A stretch of 64,000 nt of DNA from Sporothrix humicola. Lineage: Eukaryota > Ascomycota > Sordariomycetes > Ophiostomatales > Ophiostomataceae. The first letter of the stretch is position 1; each line of letters begins with the position of its first letter. The notes under the pieces are model-generated. The model saw nothing but the letters and a program-made list of their open reading frames with translations, searched no databases and was not told the origin of the DNA. Positions 21,901 to 33,260 of this stretch are shown in pieces. The stretch is taken from assembly GCA_021396245.1 (NCBI GenBank), contig WNYE01000055.1, positions 223,676-287,675 on the forward strand, written 5' to 3'. The position numbers were made by a program, and so were the translations under genes.

Positions 21901-24890
21901 ATTGGATGAGATGGGAGGCTCGGTAGGGTGACTGCAACGAGAACAGGAAAGAGAGACAGAAAAAAGATGGGACGAGATTGTCTTGCAGGTTTTTACCCCG
22001 GACAATTTTGAGGACAGAGAATTCAGTGATACGTCGTGGTCACTCGCAAAACTTCTTCCAGCCTTCTCCCCGCGCTCTTTGACCCTTTTCGTGACATCTC
22101 TTCGCAGCTCTTCACACTTGTTCACATCCTGTCTTCCTGTTTTGGCATCTGCTTCTCCTGCAGGTTGCGTTAGTGCCGTGATCTCTTGGTCTTTTTGGCC
22201 GTTTTAGTTCTTTCACGTCGTCCAGTTTTGGCTGCTTGCTGCAACTACCCATCCTGCCGTCCGCCATCCATCTCCAGATCCTGCTCTCCGCTTTTTAGCG
22301 CATATCGTGGTCACTTTCCCCCCTTTCCGTTTTCCCTCTTTTCACTGCATTTCCCGAACGCCTCCACTATCTCAAGCGAACCACCCACCAGCCATGCTTT
22401 TTTTCATGGCCTTCCAGGCTCTGGATCGTCCCCTCATGGCCTCATGGGATCCCTGCACCTGCATTCAAAGCGAGCATCGATTACGGGACTGAGGGGCTCT
22501 TGGTGAGCATTGCTACCAAGAAATTTAAGAAAATCGGTCAAGATGGCCCTGAAGCCTTTCCCCATAGCGACAATGCATAACGGCGATGACGTTGTGGTTT
22601 TTGTGAGGTCGTTTCTTTTGCATTTGCATTTTATGAGAACTCCTCTTTTGTCGGCGCAGCCTCTTTTCTCATTTCCAAACTTGACAAGCCTTTGAACCTT
22701 TGACAGCTTACCCTTGTATCCCACATCTCTTTTATGTCGCAACCCGCTTTATCGTGATTAATTGCAAGAAATCAAGTTTATTGCCGTTTGATGCAAGAGA
22801 GCAAGGGAACAGATGACGAGAAGAAAAGAGCCAAAAAAGACGCATCACGTTGAAAAAGGTATTCAAGACTTGAACCACTTCCCCTCATCTTGTCGCTTTT
22901 CGGCAAGGCTGGTGCTGGAGAATACCACGCTCCAGTGGTTCAAACTGTCACAACAGTGGTCATGAGTCCTCTTTCTGTGATGCTTGGCCAGGACCAGACT
23001 CTTTCTGGCCTGGTCTTTCAGGCCACCCCGGCCTCCACCGGGAATGTGCGTCATGATCATGTGCGTGCGTTTGTTCACGACAAGGGATAGAGATTTGGAA
23101 CGATAGCAATGACCAGATAAGAGTACATTGCCCGTTATATTATGATCATGGTCTATCCCAGGCATCAGCAAAATGATGTAAAATGATATCAAAAAATTGG
23201 CGTGACTAGTGAACGATCCAAAAAGTAAGACGAGAGGGCGTGGTAAGTGCAACCAACCATACCAAACCACCAACAAAGAGACCAGTGCCGCACTAAAAAG
23301 GTGCCCGAGAGCCCGCGAATCAGAGACGGAACGGGCGGGATGGGAGGCGAAAAAGAAAGGATAGCGCCCGTCGATGGTCGATTTGTGTCACTTCAGGTTG
23401 TGGTCTTTTCTTCTCTTCTTTTGCTTCTTCCCTTCCGTCCTCTCGTCGTCTGCTCCTTCCCTCCCTTCCGCCAGTGTGGTGGGTGGGTGAGTGTGTTTCG
23501 TCCGGAGTCATATCTGGAACGGGAAGGAGCGAATCGCATTGAAGAGAGGGAAAGAGGGAATCAAAAAGAGGCAAATAAGGAAAGAGGCACACACACCGGA
23601 AGCCCGGCGTTACAGCGCCCCAGCACGTCGGTGTCTGCTTTTTTGGCTGCGGTTTTGCGGATTTTGCGGTGTTTATTGTGAATATTTGCCGCTGACAGGG
23701 GCGGGTGCCTGCTCTTCGCTGCAGTGAAAGTGGTAAAAGTGGCCAAATCCAGTTAAGGTGTGGCAAAAATACAGAAGAGGGATGCACTGATTCCCACTGC
23801 AGGGACTGAAAAAGCACGATCCAAGCACCGACCCAAAGACGAAAAGACCCAAAGAAATTCAGAGATATGCGTGACGACGTCAGCGCTGTCGCAGCCTCGG
23901 CCTGCTTTCTGACCTCCTTTCTGCATACCAGCCAATCTCCGTTCACGACTTGCTCTCACTGTTCTTCCCAGCAGTCTGTCCTGATCGATGATAGGCTCGT
24001 TCACGGTCGACTTTTCATGGGACCATGATTGATATCAAAATTCATTGCACATGAATTTGCTGCACATAGCCATGCATCGCGAACTGTTCTTCTTTTCTTG
24101 ACAGAAGGTAAGCTTTATGTGACGACGCATCGGACCTTGTGACTCTCCGCGATGCCTCAGTCTTGTCATTTTGCCATCGTAGACTCGTCAGTGTTTGCCG
24201 CCTGGACATTTGAATATTGCTGCCTCATGCCAGGCATATATAAACATCGCGATGGTCACCTCTGGCGTTTGTTTATCAAAGCTTTTGCTCGAGGGAAGTA
24301 AACAACGGCAAGCTGCCCGACAAGCACGGTCGGTTGGTCGTTGCATCAGCAAACAGGCAGCCATCGAGTCCCCATATTCATTTTCCTACGAAGCACTCGG
24401 TATTGCTCCCAAATTCCCACACTTCCCAGGAGGCTACGAAAGGGCTGCGATCGCCGCAACTCGAAACCGGCCATCACCGACCAGCACGGCGCATCGCCAC
24501 GGACGTGCACCCTTTTTGCTTCTGGGGAGAAGAAAAAGAGAGAAGAAAGGCTCATCTTCAAGGCAGAAGTGAAGGCAGCAAAAGAAAGTAAATAAGAGTC
24601 ATCGTCAACAGAAAAGCAAGAAAACAACACAAAACAGCGAAAAACAACAAAAACACAGAAAAGGAAGCTAGGAACAAGCTGCCGTTTCCGCGTCTGCATC
24701 CTCTTTGGCTTTTGAATTTCTCTGGGCCCATCTTATTATTTTCTTCTTCTTTTTATTCGCCTTCATTATCTTTTTCATTCTGGCGCCTTCCAAAGCTCGC
24801 AAAGAAAACGAAGAAACCTCGGGGAGGGAACTCACCAATTTCGCTTAGACTGGGATTCGGTAAATTGGCAGTTGCATCCACGGACCCAAG

Positions 24891-24908
24891 AGTGACTCTA
24901 GAGTCACT
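24891..24908. promoter_or_regulatory. 18-bp perfect palindrome with two inverted TGACTC motifs
   Basis: AGTGACTCTAGAGTCACT is perfectly self-complementary. It contains TGACTC on each strand, the core of the Gcn4/CPC1 bZIP site (TGACTCA). It could bind a dimeric factor, but it lies about 2.5 kb from the nearest start codon, so the regulatory reading is speculative. Confidence 0.3.
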
Positions 24909-27419
24909 TTGCCTCTGTATTTTCTGGTCCTTTTTGGCCCATCGTCTCCATCGACAAGGAATCCGATCGACACATCCCGGTCGCAAAAGCGAAAAGTGCT
25001 CGCAGCCTGTCAGCCAAAAATCACCACAAAAAAAGTCAGAGTTTTTCTCTCAGTGCCCTGTTTTGCCCTGCTTCCAGCCTGGCCACAGAGCGACCAGGGG
25101 TGTCTCCAGGGTGCTCCCAGTGCTTCCTTTTCCCTCTTTTTCCCTCGCTTTTCAACTCAGCCTGCGGAAATTTGCCATTCTCCATTCTCCCAGAAACTCC
25201 AGCAAAATCGACCCGCTTCGTGTCTCCGCCCCCCGTCAGGACGGTACGCTACCAGAAAGAGGGACTCGCCAGGGGTGAAGGAAGGAAAAGAAACAACAAA
25301 TCGAGGGCGAAGAAAAGAAGAGGAAAAGAGGTCACCGAAAGATTGCGAAAGCGAAAACGAGTCGCTGACATTCAGTCGCTCTCTTTGGTCGCTGTACGCT
25401 GTGCGATTCGTCTGCACTGGTTGCCTCTCGCACCTTCCGCACCAAGTCAGCTGTGACCTGCAGTATTAGCAAGCTGAGTCTGCGAGGGAGCTGCATGCAC
25501 TGGAAGGCGAAAGAACACCAGTAGAAGGGAAAGAAGGAAGAGAACACAAAATCGAACGCTGTGACAGGCTGCGCAAAACTAGCCAGACAGAACACGAAAC
25601 GGGGAAAGAACAACAGAAACTTGCAGGAACGGCCAAAACGGAGTGCCCGCCAACCAATCAGAGCCTAGAACACCTAATAAACAACACACGGCGAAAAACA
25701 AACCAAGACCACACCAAAGGGGCCGGACTGGCTCGTTAGCGCATATTGGGAAGGACAGGCCCGAGGATAGTGCATTTCCTCCCCGGCGCGAGCAACTGGC
25801 ATCTCGCGTGGCTGGGAAATCGCAAGAATCGAAAATCGGGCCAACTCGTCACCAAAAGTCGCAAAGTGTGACTAATCTTTTTGCATTGCTTTGCACTCTT
25901 TGGCATCTTTTCGGGTGTCGCAATTATTACGGCACTTGCCCCGTGCCAGCGTCACGCCCGAGAGAACAGGAAGGAACGAGGCAGAAATCAAATCGCAGAA
26001 CAGAGAAAGCAGAAAGAAGCAAGCGCAGAGAAGCCCAGAGAAGAAAGCGCAGAACCCAACCAAATCACACCCAGCAAAAAAAGGCAAAAAGAATACGGAG
26101 CACCCAACCTGACAAAGTGCAAGAGCGACTCACAGAGTGTGCACAGAGCCAGAACGACAGGTGCGACCGTCTTGTTCCTCCCCCAAAAAGATACTTCTGT
26201 GCTAGACACACGCCCCTTGTGCCTGGGCGCACACACGACGCGGCACCCAAAGTGTCCAAGTACCCAAATACCTCCAGCCGCTAGCATCCTTGTTTTAACG
26301 TGTTCTGGCTGCCCCCTGTCCCCTTGTCCACCCCCCTTTCCATTTTCCATCGTTCCCAACCACCATTAGCACAACCTCCACACCCCCTAAACGATAATAC
26401 GGGGCTTCTCTTCGTGCCTTCCCTCCTACGCGGAAAGGCCCAAACCACCGCATACCCCCTTCCCTTTCTCGTCGCTCATACATAATAAGACAAACCCACC
26501 CAACCCTGTGAATTTTTCTCTTTTCCCTTCCTTTTTTTGCTTCTCTCTCCTCATCATCTTGGCTTCTCGCCAACAGCCCACGAAACACAGCAGCGCATTC
26601 ACAATCCATTGACCGAGCATCGCGTCTCCGTCACAGTCGTCAATCGACCTCCAACCGCATCTTCACCATCTGGACTCGCCCACGAAGCGTCCAGTGCCTT
26701 CCAGAAACATCCAGCTTTTTGGATGACCAATTTCTCCTCGTTTCTGAACATCACCAGAAACCACGAGGATCTTCTCGCGCTTGCAATCCACAGCCCCCTC
26801 ACCTCGGTCTCGTTCAGCACCAGCAAAACGGCACCTCAAATCCTTTGATATGTTCTCCAACAGTCGACGGCTTTCCCTCCCTCCTCTTACCGACCACATA
26901 CCAAGGTGACTGGTGTCACTCTCTTCTACATCTTCTCTCGCGCCCCGCGACAAGGCGTGAATTTTCCTTTTCTTTCTTTGTCCCCATCTCTTCATCTCAT
27001 CTCACTTCACACGATCGCGACCGTGTCCGCACCGACGGCCACGGCCCCGATCTTCATCCGCCACCACGGCCACTTCATCCATATCCTCGACTCCACGACG
27101 ACGACGTCACAAGTCTTCCTCTTCTCTCTCGGGCATCATCCCCTTCCTGTTCCTCTCTCCCAAGCCCACTAAGACACTTCCTCCCCAACACCAGAGATCC
27201 TCTTCACATAGGCATACAGCTTCAACCGCAGTTTATACATCTCCCTCAACACCCACGGCGCGTGACGCGGGCGCCTATTACTACCGTCCGTCGTCCTCGT
27301 CTTCGCGCCGTTTCAGCACGGCCGCCGGCAACACCCGCTACATTGAATATCCCGAAAACTACAACTCTTACAACAACACGAAGTACTACGACCAGTACGA
27401 CGACCAGTCCGCAATCATC

Positions 27420-28922
27420 ATGAACGCCTCCTACTCCCCCTACGCGTCGACCCCTGCGGCCGACTACTACTACGACAAAAAGGAGTACGTCAGCCCCTCG
27501 CCAACGCCTTCGCCCCGCGGCCCGACATACTACTATGGCAACCAGCCTCAGCGTCCCGCGACGCGCGCGCACTTCCGGCACATGAGCTCGGGCGGCGTGG
27601 GCGGCGGTCTTGCGGCCGACCGCGGCGCCGACCGCGGCGGTGTTTTCCACGAGTACGCTGGCAACACGTCTTCTTCCCGGCCTCCAACCTTCTCGCCGCG
27701 GTACACGAGCGATGGCCACTACGCCACAGCCAATGTGAGTTCATCGCGCTCGGCGCAGAAGCAGTCGGCTACGACAACTACGTGGGCATCCAGTCCTCGC
27801 CCTCCACGGCGCGAGCGACGCAGCGCTTCCTTCTCCTACTATCGGGCCTCAGACTCCATTGGGGACTCCGACGAGGACGAACTCGTCAAGATCGACGGCG
27901 TCACCTATGTGCTGCCGGCCCGGTCGAAGACGAGAAAGCAGCCGCACCAGCAACGGAGCCAGTCCTACTACATCCGTAGCAGCGACAAGCACTATCCGAA
28001 GCAGCAGTACTATCGCGGTGACAAGCATTACCGCGATAGTGACTACTACTACCACAACTACTACAACGATGACGTCGTGTATGGGACTAACCACATTCAC
28101 CATCTCGAACAGGGCGGCTTCGGTTTTGTGGAAAAAGACATTGGTCGCGGTTATGAGTCGCCTCGCTTCACCGACGCCACCGAGGCCCGGCGCACCACTC
28201 CTACCGGCTCTTCGGGCGGCTATGCCGGCCACACTCGCCGGGCGTCCACCTCGATGCCCATGCCGGCTCGGCCTCAGACTGCGCGCCCTTCCAGCTCGCA
28301 CTACCACCCTCCCGCCAACTCGTCTTCGGCACGCAAGTCGGCAGCAGCACCAGCATCTTCGACCCCGCCACCTCCCAAGGCGACGGAGGCCGACGCCAAG
28401 CGTTGCCGCATCCCGGCTGGCTACTCGCTCAAGAACTGGGACCCGTCAGAGGAGCCCATCATGCTTCTGGGCAGTGTCTTTGACGCCAACTCTCTCGGCA
28501 AGTGGATATACGACTGGACGACCTACCACCATGGCTCGACTTCGCCCATTTCCGAGATTGCAGGTGAGCTCTGGCTGCTGCTTATCCAGCTGGCAGGCAA
28601 GATTCGCCGCACTGATGAAGTGATGCCCCGTGTCCGCGCCAAGGAGAACCGCGAGATGCTCGAGGACTTTATCATTTCGGGCGAGCGCCTTACGGACAAG
28701 CTTCGCAAGCTGCTCAAGACGTGCGAGGCTCCCATGCTCCGCACCACTGGCAAGCGCGACAAGACACAGCTCGGCAAGAACGCCGGCATTGAGTTTGTCG
28801 AGACACTGTTTGGCCACGACCGCGAGATGGAGAAGACCGAGCGCTTCATGCAGTCGGTCCGTCTCTGGAACCTCCGGTTCGACGCCAACTGTGAAGACAT
28901 CCTCCGCAAGCCCACCCAGTAG
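27420..28922 (+). CDS. Tyr-rich conserved fungal protein (N-terminus incomplete in this model)
   Basis: From the first in-frame ATG (27420) the protein has 500 residues. Residues 1 to about 320 are disordered and rich in Tyr, Ser, Pro and Arg, with YYY and RSASFSYYR patches. The last ~170 residues (from RIPAGYSLKNWDPSEEPIMLLGSVFDANSLGKW onward, given here in part) are ordered and Lys/Glu/Leu-rich, ending LRFDANCEDILRKPTQ. I associate this C-terminal block with a filamentous-ascomycete family sometimes labelled 'vegetative cell wall protein gp1-like', a name without functional support. The frame stays open upstream to 26961 with the same Tyr-rich coding texture, for example NTRYIEYPENYNSYNN just before the ATG, but contains no ATG. 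A 5' exon carrying the true start is therefore likely. Function is unknown. Confidence 0.75.
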   Translation: MNASYSPYASTPAADYYYDKKEYVSPSPTPSPRGPTYYYGNQPQRPATRAHFRHMSSGGVGGGLAADRGADRGGVFHEYAGNTSSSRPPTFSPRYTSDGHYATANVSSSRSAQKQSATTTTWASSPRPPRRERRSASFSYYRASDSIGDSDEDELVKIDGVTYVLPARSKTRKQPHQQRSQSYYIRSSDKHYPKQQYYRGDKHYRDSDYYYHNYYNDDVVYGTNHIHHLEQGGFGFVEKDIGRGYESPRFTDATEARRTTPTGSSGGYAGHTRRASTSMPMPARPQTARPSSSHYHPPANSSSARKSAAAPASSTPPPPKATEADAKRCRIPAGYSLKNWDPSEEPIMLLGSVFDANSLGKWIYDWTTYHHGSTSPISEIAGELWLLLIQLAGKIRRTDEVMPRVRAKENREMLEDFIISGERLTDKLRKLLKTCEAPMLRTTGKRDKTQLGKNAGIEFVETLFGHDREMEKTERFMQSVRLWNLRFDANCEDILRKPTQ

Positions 28923-30211
28923 ATGGTTGGTGTCTTGCAGGAGGGGCTCAATATATCGGTCGTTTTTGTGTGATTTGTTGTGCTCTCTGGTATCCGCTCT
29001 CCTCTACCGTCTCACTTCCTCTCTCCTCTCCATCCTATCCTTTCCTCCCCACTTTGCACACAATACACAAAAAAAATCGACCAGTCTCCCCCCAAAAAAG
29101 GATCGAACAATATTTTCAACAACGAAAAAAACCAAAGAAAAAAAAAGACAAATACCCCTTTGGGCAACAACCTCAACACTTGTCTGCTCAACCTTGTACT
29201 ACTACCATACTACTATAATCTGGTTTTCGCATTTTGGAGTGCCTTTTCTTTCCATTTCATGGAACCCAATACCCCGGAACGTTTTCCAGTCTTTTTTTTG
29301 CTTTTCCCGTATTCCACATGGGAAATGGAGTTTTTCTTTTTTTTCTTTATCTTTTTTCCGCGGATTCTTTTTTACTTGTCCTGGAACCCCTTATAGACCT
29401 GGATGGTGCAATACCCCTTTTCTAAAAGAACACCCATCTCCATGATGTGGTGTGTCTTTGGCACCGACAACCTGTTTTTCTGTTCCTCTTTTTCTGCTCT
29501 GTCTCTCTCTTTTGAGATACCCCAACTTCCTGGTCTTCCACTCCCTGGCAACCGCAATCCAGCAAATTATCTCGACCTATATTATATATTCGACACTCTT
29601 ATTTTCCTCCCACCTTTCCCCCTGGACTGGATTGCCCTTGCCACGATGGAACATTACGAAGAGCGCTCACGATTTTTTATTACACAGAAAGGGTGGAACA
29701 AACAACCAATAATTTCTGGATCTCCACGATCCAGCTCTCTTTTTTATGCCTTGCTCTCTCTGTCTGTTCCACGACGGGCACGGAGAGTAAAGGACTTGTC
29801 TCGTTTTGATTTCTTGCTTTTGCTTTTTGCGTTATGTTTGCGTGCGTTTGCTTTTTTTGTTGTTCTGTCTTTTCTTGGGCCGGTGGGCGGTTTCAAAAGG
29901 GGAAAACAAAAATACGGATTCTCAAAAGTTCTTGTTTTATTTTTTCCTTTTTTATTTTTCTGTCTCTTTTTTTCCTGTTTTGTTTTATCCCCAAGGTCAT
30001 GTATTATTTAAGGAGGGATTTTGTGTGGGACCTTTATTCTGTACGATGGTGATATTAGCCGCTCCCCCGATCTTTAGATATGTTTCTTCTGCGTTTTGCT
30101 TTTCTTGCGTTCTACCTCCTGATTTCTCTACCCCCCTAGCTACAGTGTCTCGATAGTTGCGTTTGCTTTTGTGTCTCTTTTTTTCTTGTTTTTCGTTTTA
30201 GTTTATTTAGA

Positions 30212-30286
30212 GAAAGCCTCGAACGGATGAGGCTTTCCTGGCCATGCTCCTCCTTGTCTCTCGACAAATTACGAGGAACTGGCCAG
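30212..30286 (+). ncRNA. candidate structured RNA: two abutting hairpins
   Basis: Hairpin 1 is a perfect 9-bp stem, GAAAGCCTC (30212-30220) with GAGGCTTTC (30229-30237), and an 8-nt loop. Hairpin 2 starts at the next base: CTGGCCA (30238-30244) pairs with TGGCCAG (30280-30286), TCCTC with GAGGA, and TTGTC with GACAA around a TCTC loop, 17 bp in three nested steps. A T6 run follows at about 30300. It resembles no snoRNA, snRNA or SRP RNA I know. It could be a structured 3' UTR, a small RNA precursor or an independent transcript; the strand is not certain. Confidence 0.35.
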
Positions 30287-30670
30287 CGGCGACGGAATAT
30301 TTTTTATAAATATACAATGGACAGTTTAATTTTTGCAAATCTCTTTGTTTTCTATCTTTCTTGCTTGTTGACTTTGGCTCAATATCCCCTGTTTTAGATA
30401 GCTTCTTTTCTTTCTTCTGTCTTTCCTTTGTTAGTCAAGTTTGTGGGGAAGATCCCGAGAATTCACATTCCATTTAACCTTTTCATATTTATTTTTTGTT
30501 TTGCGCTTTGCCTTCCTTTGTTTACTTGCGGGTATCTTGTGGAACGCGAGTTGTATTAACGTCATAGTTTGTCATGAATGAAGGGAGAAGAAAAGGATTT
30601 TTTGTGGAAAACATAAAAACGGAAAACAAAAACATTTGAAAACATTTAAAACAAATAACAAAAAATGGCT

Positions 30671-30690
30671 TTATTTTATTTTATTTTATT
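30671..30690 (+). repeat. TTATT pentamer repeat
   Basis: Four tandem TTATT units lie in a very AT-rich noncoding stretch. Confidence 0.9.
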
Positions 30691-33233
30691 TTTCCTTTTC
30701 TTTTTTCATAGAAAAATACCAAAAAAATAAAAGCAACATAACATAAATAAATCAATAAAAAAATGCTTTCCCCAAAATGAACAGAAGGGACTTCCGTGAT
30801 ATTGACTTTGCAGTGAGTTGATATGGTCATGCGTGATCCAAACGATGTAGCTGCACTGGTGATCATAGCACAATGTACGTAGTACGCCAAGCGTGGGTTT
30901 CTTTCCATGTTAATATTTACTGGATTCTATTCTCAATCCTCAGAGTTTTTTTCATTTTGTGCGTTTTGTGAGAGAGCTATATGAGACAAGTAGGGCAAAT
31001 AGCAGCAGTTTCTCATAAACAAGTGTTTCTATAGGTGGCGGAAAGAAGGATACAAAAACCCTATATTGCACGCCCCCTTTATGAAACATGATTTGCGCAC
31101 AACAATTTATTTGTTAAACAGGGTTGGTGAGTGAGAAAACGCGACGAAAGAAAAAAACATTCAGCCGTGATGGAAAATACTGGCCAAACAGAGGCATCAA
31201 TTCAGGTTGACATGGGAGGGGAAGGGGGAAGGAAGGGAAAGGAAATGCATCCTGGCGACAGGGTACGAGGCAGAAAATTTTCATGACAAGGGAAGTCCAC
31301 GAATAACAATAATGAGTATTGACAGGGAGAGACGAAAAAAGGAAGCAGGGAGGAGAATCCCCTCCCGTTCTCATGCGATGCTGGCGTTGACGCCCAACCA
31401 TGCAGTCGAGAAGTAAAAACGCCAAAAAAATAAATAAAAGAGTAAGAGTCACTGACAGTCGACCACTAACGTGTCAGGCTGCATGCTCCGTTTAGGTGTT
31501 TTGCGAGTTGACATGAGAAATAAGAATATAAAATACGAATGAAAACAACTACACATCAAAATATCGTGAAATGTCTGCCTTACAAAGCCCAAGAGACAAA
31601 GACCAAATGACGTGGATTTGCAGTAGCGTTGATGCGCGAGGTAAACAGCATGCAGCATCAACACTAACAAACGCACACTAAATCAGAGAAGCACCTCGGC
31701 ACACTCGGTAAAGCGCAGTACAAATGAAAGAAAGACAAGAATGAGCGACAGTACTTGAGAAGTAGTGCCCGCGACGGGCGACGGACCGTTAGTGTCGAGT
31801 TCGTTGTCGTTAGTGCCCGCAGATGGTTCCAGCCTAACATTGATGAGCGAGTCTTTTCCTTCTTTGTTTTGTCAACAAACAGCAAGACCATCTACAAAAA
31901 GCAAACGAAAAGATTCAAGAAAACCAAATGACGTATGAACAATAACAGAGAAAGTATAAATGATCTCAATAAGGACAAAAAACTTGAACCCTAATACCAG
32001 CCAGAAAGTCTTCTCGAAAACCCACCGATTGGGCATGAAGACATTCAAAAGTGGAAGCGGGGACGGAAAGCGTGCAGCAAAAAATGAACAACGTTCTTCT
32101 CTGATGGAGGGTTGCATGCGCAAGTCTGCTGTAAAGTCAATTTGTCTTCTCTCGTCTGTCGCTGGAAACAGCACGAGAGAGGACAAGACGGGGAGGGGGA
32201 GTGTGCATAAGCGTGCAGCAAACAACGGGCGCGAGAAAAACGGTCGCGCAGTTGCGATTTTGGCTGCGAGCTTACAAACAGTCATTCCTACGGCGTATTT
32301 CCGCCATTTTTACATCCGACGCGACAAGGACGCGCCGCATCGACGGAGGGAAACCTAAAAGAGCAAAAACATGCCCAGACACTGCAGCGAGCATCGATTT
32401 AAGGCTGTGCGCGGCCAGAAAAGAAAATGCAGAAAAAGAAACACAAGAAACGCGGCAGGGCGGGGGAGAAAACGGGACAGGAGGACGATCCGTGATCCGT
32501 GCTCAGACTTTATGAGACGAAGTTTTTGCGCGCGTGCGAGTCGTGCCTCTTCCCGTCCTCACCGTGACGGTTCTCGCTCGGACAGTATCAGACGCTTCCG
32601 GTTTCTAAACTTGGGCATGTGCCGCGTCTCCTTCCTCTCTTCGTTTTGACATATCAAGGTTGGGTCATCCTGAATTTCTTTACCGCCTTTAATAGAAACG
32701 AGGCTCCGAGAAGGCGGTGAATGTTCTTTCTGCATTTTGTTCACTTCATCCTTCCATTTTGACGCACATTCGCCCGACAAAAATCAAGTGACTGTATTCT
32801 GTCTGGGGAAGCTTCGTGCCCGGCGTTATTTTGTGCTGTTTCGCTTCATCTTTTGTCGTGCCCGGCATCAAGATGCAGACAATGCGCACACACAGAAGCA
32901 GCTCGTAGATTAATTGTGCACGTTGACAACGCGACAAATGCAACGACGCGACGGGAACGAAGATGAAGGCTGCAGATGTAAATGTAAATGTAAATGTGCA
33001 CATTGTAAAAACAAAACGAGGCAAGCCATACCACTGAGCCCTACCCGCATCCGGCAATGCACAGCGAATCGCTGCCCACCACCGGCCAGCCTTTCTTTTT
33101 GCACTTTTGAAAAGAGGCCCTGTGAGAGGCCAGCCATTTGCCGGGGGAAGACAGAACAGCAGAAGGAGGTGTGCTGGATGGTGATGAGTGGTCACAGCGT
33201 CAGAGCCAGCGTCTATCCCGCATTGTGTTTACC

Positions 33234-33260
33234 ACGAGGACAACGAGGACAACGAGGACA
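33234..33260 (+). repeat. 9-bp tandem repeat
   Basis: ACGAGGACA is repeated three times without change. It is a minisatellite in noncoding DNA. Confidence 0.9.

Larger units (their letters stand above)
9801..27419. other. 17.6 kb gene desert
   Basis: I find no protein gene here with recognisable domains or clear coding texture. Longer ORFs (13187-13879 +, 24712-26284 +) show no third-position bias and no motif. The sequence alternates between purine-rich and pyrimidine-rich tracts and contains a (CA)n repeat, several palindromes, a tRNA-like relic at 15.1 kb and a possible folded RNA at 18.7 kb. From about 26.3 kb the + strand becomes strongly CT-rich, as expected for the promoter and leader of the gene that follows. 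Part of that right edge (26961-27419) is an open frame joined to the next gene and probably codes. Confidence 0.6.

Noticed and set aside
24712..26284. Several overlapping 160-215 residue ORFs
   Set aside because: They overlap each other in different frames and have Lys/Arg/Gln- or Ser/Phe-rich composition from purine or pyrimidine tracts. No family features.
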